NCBI GenBank assembly: GCA_002499585.1
Contig: DAMH01000025.1
Coordinates: 1-18,773, forward strand
Source of the DNA: Euryarchaeota archaeon UBA552
GTDB taxonomy: Archaea > Thermoplasmatota > Poseidoniia > Poseidoniales > Thalassarchaeaceae
Reading direction: 5' to 3'
Length of the DNA stretch: 18,773 nt
Positions 15,169-18,773 of the stretch are shown one piece after another. Positions within the stretch are counted from its first letter, which is position 1. Each line of letters opens with the position of its first letter. The notes below the pieces were generated by a model. That model made no database searches, was not told where the DNA came from, and saw nothing but the letters and a program-made list of their open reading frames with translations. Made by a program: the position numbers and the translations under genes.

Positions 15169-16314
15169 GTGAACGATCTAGTCGGCAAGTATGATGAGCC
15201 ACTTGACCAAGCACATAATGTGCTCAAGGTAAGGTGTATAGAACGAGCCCTCCCTGCGGGAAGTCAGGATTCACAAGTACTCCTTGGCTGGATTTTGGAT
15301 AGTTTGGGCCTGATCAGGTCAAGACCAGATGGAAACTCTGCATCTGATGAACAAAGCGGAATCCAGAAGATTATGGGTAAGTGTTTCTTGTATGACTCGA
15401 CCAAGGGGTGGACATCAGATGAGATTTCGAATGTAACCGGAATTTCCCCTACAGGAGTGCACCACCATCTTGTTAAGTTGAGGGATTGCGGTATTATTTC
15501 AGACTTGAATATCGACGGAAAGAGAAGTTACATTGTTACTGGCGGGAGTTTCTACAATGCGGCTGAACTCATTAAAGTCAATGCATTGACTGTTGCAAAA
15601 CAGCGATTAAGAGTCTTATCTGAATCTATCGTGGAGAGTTCAGAAAGGATGTTGGTTGATGCAGAGAAAGAGTCTGTTCCCTTTATGTTGGATATTGTGA
15701 ATCTTGGCCCATCTAACTTAGATCAAGATGAACTTTACAAATTGGCAGTTGATCTTGGTTTTGGTGGGGACAGGGCGCGGGAAGGAGATGATCTTCACTT
15801 CGATCTGATTAGGATACTGATAGATTCAAAGAGGCCAGTTGAGATATCACAACTCATGGAAAAAACCGGAGGAAGCAGGGCCAGAGTTGGACGTGTGCTG
15901 GATAGGTTGAGGAGTGCAGGCTTGGTGGAACGGGCAGTCGTTGAATCTAGATTGACATTGGATATATTCACCGGAGTGACGCGGCAGTTCAAGTCGAGAG
16001 GTATTGACTGGCTGTTGAACAGAGGCGGTATTTCTCGGTTGCCTGAGAGTTCAAGGGTATCATTGACAAAAATGCTAGAGTCGAATTCTCTCACCATTGA
16101 AGGACTTCAAACTTGTATCAAACCGGTTTCTATTTCAAAAAGGAGGATTTTAATCAACACACTTGGAGGAAGAACGCCTTTGGGTTACCGAGTAACCGGA
16201 TCGACTGGTGAGGAGGTTACAAGATCCATGATTATGGGTTTGGATAGAGTTCTATCCAGGATTTCCACAATCTCGGGTCGTTTAGACAAGGTCTCAGAGA
16301 AGGAAGCTCAATGA
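15169..16314 (+). CDS. Large regulator with two winged-helix domains
   Basis: This 381-residue protein has no membrane segment. A winged helix lies at about residues 64-124: WTSDEISNVTGISPTGVHHH with the wing around DGKRSYIVTGG. A second lies at about 210-258: VEISQLMEKTGGSRARVGRV with the wing GLVERAVVES. The linker between them (about 130-205) is helical and charged, and the C-terminal ~120 residues, including SKRRILINTLGGRTPLGYRV (323-342), resemble no family I recognise. I do not know its targets. The GTG at 15169 follows the previous stop by 24 bp without a Shine-Dalgarno sequence, so it is probably expressed from an upstream promoter. Its stop at 16314 overlaps the convergent Dus gene by 7 bp. 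Confidence 0.82.
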   Translation: MNDLVGKYDEPLDQAHNVLKVRCIERALPAGSQDSQVLLGWILDSLGLIRSRPDGNSASDEQSGIQKIMGKCFLYDSTKGWTSDEISNVTGISPTGVHHHLVKLRDCGIISDLNIDGKRSYIVTGGSFYNAAELIKVNALTVAKQRLRVLSESIVESSERMLVDAEKESVPFMLDIVNLGPSNLDQDELYKLAVDLGFGGDRAREGDDLHFDLIRILIDSKRPVEISQLMEKTGGSRARVGRVLDRLRSAGLVERAVVESRLTLDIFTGVTRQFKSRGIDWLLNRGGISRLPESSRVSLTKMLESNSLTIEGLQTCIKPVSISKRRILINTLGGRTPLGYRVTGSTGEEVTRSMIMGLDRVLSRISTISGRLDKVSEKEAQ

Positions 16315-17303
16315 GCCAGTTTATCCACAAGTTGCTCGAGATAAGATGTCACCATTTCGCCCAAGTCTTCGTGATTTTTGGCTCGATGCAAATCGACTCT
16401 CATGGCCGAGGCGCCCGGAAGGCCCTTTGTGAATGAAATGGCATGCCTCTTCGAGTTCTTGCTCCCCCCCGATGGGTACACCTCGGAGCATAATTCAAGA
16501 TACCTCTGCCAACACCACCTCCTGGCAATAACTGGATTATCAACGGACCATGGAGGATCATTGTCTATCCATCCCATGTTTTTCTTGATATCATAGAAGA
16601 TCATCGGCCTTCCTATCGCAGCCCTTCCGATCATCAGGCCAGAGGCTCCTGTGGACTGGAGACACATTTGTGCGGATTCGGAGTCCACTACGTCGCCATT
16701 TGCAATCACAGGGATGGAAACTGATTCTACAATTTCTCTTATTGATTTCCAATCAGCTTCACCCGAATATCGCTGCTTTAATGTCCTACCATGCACACAG
16801 ACTCTCATAACTCCTTCAGATTCAAGTCTCTTGGTTATTTCCAAAGCAGTATTTGGGATTCCACCTGTGCCCAATCTCATCTTTACCGTGACCGGTACAT
16901 TTGATGCATCAATGCATGAACGGACCAAATTTACAACCTGGTCAGGGTCTCTGAGGAGAGCTGCTCCAGCGTTGTTCTTGCATACCTTCGGAGCGGGGCA
17001 CCCGAAATTTATGTCAATTATGTCCGCTCTATCTTGGAGCATTTCAACCGTTGTCACCATTTCTTCCTTGTCTCCGCCGAAGATCTGCGGTATGAACGTG
17101 GATTCCATGGGGTGGCTTTCCATCTTGAGCCAAGATTTGGCCTCCTTTCTTGATAGGCCTGATGCTGCAGTGAATTCAGTCAGTGTATAATCGGCTCCAC
17201 ACTCAGTAGCAAGAAGACGGTATGCCAAGTCTGTTACCCCTGCCATGGGAGCGAGAAATAAGGGAACGGCCTCCGACATTAACTTACCCGCAACTAGGTC
17301 CAT
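16308..17303 (-). CDS. tRNA-dihydrouridine synthase (Dus family)
   Basis: Dus enzymes use FMN and NADPH to reduce uridines in tRNA to dihydrouridine. The 331-residue protein shows the family features in order: FLAPMAGVTDLAYR (16-29), a GADYTLTEF stretch (36-44), IPQIFG (71-76), the DINFGCPAPKV motif with the catalytic cysteine C102, NNAGAALLRDP (110-120), VTVKMRLG with K141 (138-145), VHGRTLKQRYSGEADW (170-185), IPVIANGDV (197-205) and GLMIGRAAIGRP (222-233). Which tRNA position it modifies cannot be told from sequence alone. The ATG at 17303 was used; the ATG at 17279 (residue 9) is equally reasonable and nearer the conserved start. It lies 12 bp downstream of the small CxxC gene and is probably co-transcribed with it. 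Confidence 0.93.
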   Translation of the reverse strand: MDLVAGKLMSEAVPLFLAPMAGVTDLAYRLLATECGADYTLTEFTAASGLSRKEAKSWLKMESHPMESTFIPQIFGGDKEEMVTTVEMLQDRADIIDINFGCPAPKVCKNNAGAALLRDPDQVVNLVRSCIDASNVPVTVKMRLGTGGIPNTALEITKRLESEGVMRVCVHGRTLKQRYSGEADWKSIREIVESVSIPVIANGDVVDSESAQMCLQSTGASGLMIGRAAIGRPMIFYDIKKNMGWIDNDPPWSVDNPVIARRWCWQRYLELCSEVYPSGGSKNSKRHAISFTKGLPGASAMRVDLHRAKNHEDLGEMVTSYLEQLVDKLAH

Positions 17304-17315
17304 ATTTCACGATGA

Positions 17316-17684
17316 CTAGATTTTTTGATTCATATTTGAGGATATCAGATAAGATAAATCTTGCACGGACCCGTTGCAGCCGCGTAATTCCTCATCACTT
17401 ACCAGGGTAATGTAGCCAGACTCCGTCCTAGCAACCACGATTGGAGCAATACCTTCTGTGTACAGGGCTAGGTCTTTGGGTTGTTCGTTGAGGTGTACAA
17501 GTTTGAATGGGATGTCGAAGGTTTCTCTCAGGGCGGCCATCTCCTTTTTTTCCCAAGCCAGTTTGTGGGTTATGTCACAAAGAGAGCAATGATTTCCTTT
17601 GAATAGCACCCCTGCTACGTACTTTAGTTCGCCCAGCAAACCACCGTCTGCATTGTACACTCCCCAAATAGAATCTATCTTCAT
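17316..17684 (-). CDS. Small conserved-looking protein with an HCxxC motif
   Basis: This 122-residue protein has no recognised function. Its N-terminal half contains YNADGGLLGELKYVAG (10-25) and, close after, GNHCSLCDITH with C33 and C36. I recall similar unnamed proteins in diverse prokaryotes, but cannot name the family. The rest is a soluble alpha/beta-looking sequence with FKLVHLNEQP and IAPIVVARTESG. There is no signal peptide or membrane helix. The CxxC pair could bind a metal or cycle as a disulfide. The ATG at 17684 sits about 23 nt after a TATA-like box. It precedes the Dus gene by 12 bp, so a link to tRNA modification or translation is possible but is inference only. Confidence 0.75.
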   Translation of the reverse strand: MKIDSIWGVYNADGGLLGELKYVAGVLFKGNHCSLCDITHKLAWEKKEMAALRETFDIPFKLVHLNEQPKDLALYTEGIAPIVVARTESGYITLVSDEELRGCNGSVQDLSYLISSNMNQKI

Positions 17685-17701
17685 GTATGCTGGTGGCTAA
17701 C

Positions 17702-17712
17702 CCAATTTATGG
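17702..17712 (-). promoter_or_regulatory. TATA-like box for the small CxxC gene
   Basis: Read on the minus strand the sequence is CCATAAATTGG, centred about 23 nt before the ATG at 17684. It falls within the 47-bp gap after the uS2 gene and suggests that the CxxC-Dus pair has its own leaderless promoter. Confidence 0.55.
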
Positions 17713-17731
17713 ATGAGTGTATTCATGCCTG

Positions 17732-18346
17732 TCAGAACGTGGATTCCCAATCATCAACGTCTTGTGACCTTTCCCAGTCAGCATAAGTCGCTTCGCCGCG
17801 CTGTACGAGCATCTCTCGTGCCAATAGCCAGTAGACGAGTGAGAGGGATCGACGTCCCTTGTTGTTGGCTGGTAGCGCTAAATCTACATTCCTGAGTGTG
17901 TTGTTTGCATCACAGATACCGACTACGGGCATACCAGATGATATTGCTTCGTTTAGAGCCTGGGAATCCGCTGAGGGATCTGTAACCATCAATACCTCAG
18001 GTTCAATGTATGATGAAAGTCTGGGGTTAGTCAATGTTCCTGGAATGAACCTCCCGACTATCCTTTTAGCACCAATCGCCTGAGCAAATTTCCTGGCTGG
18101 CCTCTGACCATACTGCCTAGCACTCACGACCAAAACCCTTGATGGATCGTATCTGTTTAGGAACGAGGCCACAGTCCGTATCCTCTCATCGGTCTTTTCG
18201 ATGTCTATGAGGTGGAGTCCTGTTCCGTCCCGACTGTCTGTGTCGAGGAAACGCTGCATGTCCGAAGATTTCTGATTAGTACCTATGTGAACAGCATGAG
18301 TCCTGTACATGTCGTAGGGTACTAGCGGCGTTGCTTGTTCGGTCAT
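17732..18346 (-). CDS. rpsB: Ribosomal protein uS2 (30S small subunit)
   Basis: uS2 binds the head-platform region of the small ribosomal subunit. The 204-residue protein matches the archaeal/eukaryotic form, with a short N-terminus and no bacterial C-terminal extension. Family hallmarks are HVGTNQ-like VHIGTNQKS (19-27), TGLHLIDIEKTDERIR (42-57), VVSARQYGQRPARKFA (73-88), GRFIPGTLTNP (97-107), EPEVLMVTDP (114-123), SGMPVVGICDANNTL (136-150) and a LALPANNKGRRSLSLVYWLLARE stretch near the end. The ATG at 18346 is preceded by GAGG seven nucleotides away, one of the few visible Shine-Dalgarno-like sequences in the window. The ORF is complete. Confidence 0.96.
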   Translation of the reverse strand: MTEQATPLVPYDMYRTHAVHIGTNQKSSDMQRFLDTDSRDGTGLHLIDIEKTDERIRTVASFLNRYDPSRVLVVSARQYGQRPARKFAQAIGAKRIVGRFIPGTLTNPRLSSYIEPEVLMVTDPSADSQALNEAISSGMPVVGICDANNTLRNVDLALPANNKGRRSLSLVYWLLAREMLVQRGEATYADWERSQDVDDWESTF

Positions 18347-18353
18347 TCTGATG

Positions 18354-18357
18354 CCTC
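18354..18357 (-). promoter_or_regulatory. Shine-Dalgarno-like GAGG for uS2
   Basis: GAGG on the minus strand ends seven nucleotides before the uS2 ATG. A TATA-like GCTTATGAAC at about 18381-18390 would place the transcription start near 18360, giving a short leader that includes this site. It contrasts with the leaderless arrangement of the neighbouring genes. Confidence 0.45.
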
Positions 18358-18426
18358 GGCAGCGGGGCCACTTATCGGGCGTTCATAAGCGCTCCGTATG
18401 TATCCACGACTGGGGTTTGGTGAATT

Positions 18427-18773
18427 TTATGCTAATTCAGATTGGAATACACAGTCGTCTGAATCGTGAATCTCAGCAAATCTTATGCAAGGTTTCGTGA
18501 TGGTAACGAATACATCAAAATGATCCTTTGCCGTTAGTTGTTCTATACCCGGCTCCCACCCATATCCTCTTGCATCAACCTCTAACGTCCAGATCCCTTC
18601 ATTGAAATTCACTCCATTGTAATCCCACCTCTCGAGTGAGTGGTCTTGAGTGACCCGGATCTCCCAAAAAGGCTCACTCCCGGCTGATTTAGACCCAGGG
18701 GCCCATAATTTTGCATCAACATACCTTATCAAGTTGGTCTCATTGCCAATTAGACTCTCAAATGTCTCTGATA
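18427..18773 (-). CDS. C-terminal part of an unrecognised, probably beta-rich protein (cut by right edge)
   Basis: An open minus-strand frame enters from the right edge and ends with TAA at 18427-18429. No in-frame stop lies between the edge and this point, and the first possible start in view, a TTG at 18732, has no supporting signal. The protein therefore most likely begins outside the window. The visible ~115 residues alternate polar and aromatic positions (FWEIRVTQ, IWTLEVDARGYGW, HFDVFVTITKP), as in a beta-sandwich or Ig-like domain of a secreted or surface protein. Two cysteines near the end (in KPCIRFAE and DDCVFQ) could form a disulfide. I do not recognise the family. It ends 80 bp before the uS2 start. 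Confidence 0.6.
   Translation of the reverse strand, partial: SETFESLIGNETNLIRYVDAKLWAPGSKSAGSEPFWEIRVTQDHSLERWDYNGVNFNEGIWTLEVDARGYGWEPGIEQLTAKDHFDVFVTITKPCIRFAEIHDSDDCVFQSELA

Noticed and set aside
16308..16314. Overlap of the third regulator and Dus stop codons as an assembly error
   Set aside because: Both frames are intact to their natural ends, and short convergent overlaps or near-contacts recur elsewhere in the window (3692/3698, 11060/11068).
1..18773. tRNA or rRNA genes, CRISPR array, transposon or prophage
   Set aside because: No cloverleaf-like gene, regularly spaced repeat array, transposase, integrase or terminal inverted repeats were recognised by eye. A tRNA or covariance-model search was not run.

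Overview
This looks like a chromosomal segment from a mesophilic, heterotrophic archaeon. A marine Thermoplasmatota lineage (Group II/III, Poseidoniales-like) is plausible, but that assignment is inference from gene content, not from any alignment. The archaeal call rests on an archaeal-type ribosomal protein uS2, a Taw1/TYW1 wyosine-tRNA enzyme with both iron-sulfur cysteine sets, and TATA-like boxes about 23-30 nt upstream of several start codons with almost no leader. Membrane-anchored winged-helix regulators fit the same picture. No rRNA, tRNA, CRISPR array, insertion sequence or phage gene was seen, and the gene packing is tight, with many overlapping or nearly touching ends.

Layout, left to right. 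A 5' portion of guaB (IMP dehydrogenase) runs off the left edge on the minus strand. Divergent from it on the plus strand are a four-helix membrane protein, two tandem YbjQ/UPF0145 genes (one soluble, one membrane-anchored) and taw1. A minus-strand cassette (3698-8512) follows, encoding a MacB/LolCDE-type ABC system: ATPase 1, a 1022-aa permease with two FtsX modules, and ATPase 2, whose C-terminus carries an AbrB-like segment and a four-cysteine zinc ribbon. Next come two plus-strand GT-B glycosyltransferases, a minus-strand four-helix DUF4079-like membrane protein with four histidines, and a plus-strand bifunctional 3-hydroxyacyl-CoA dehydrogenase/enoyl-CoA hydratase. Then there is a 326-bp pyrimidine-rich, gene-poor stretch, followed by three consecutive winged-helix regulators: HxlR-type, membrane-anchored, and a long one with two wHTH domains. 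The right end is a minus-strand group: a partial protein running off the edge, uS2, a small CxxC protein and a tRNA-dihydrouridine synthase.

How the genes fit together. The two tRNA-modification enzymes, uS2 and guaB are housekeeping genes. The ABC cassette is a translationally coupled unit (TTGA and GTG overlaps) likely to act at the cell envelope, by export or mechanotransmission. The glycosyltransferase pair lies divergent to it and is also consistent with envelope or glycan work. The HAD/ECH enzyme points to fatty-acid or crotonyl-CoA metabolism.

The parts least explained by known annotation are the ATPase with AbrB-like and zinc-ribbon tail, the permease whose only six cysteines all lie in its two external domains, the wHTH trio preceded by three CTAGGT repeats, and the soluble plus membrane-anchored YbjQ pair.
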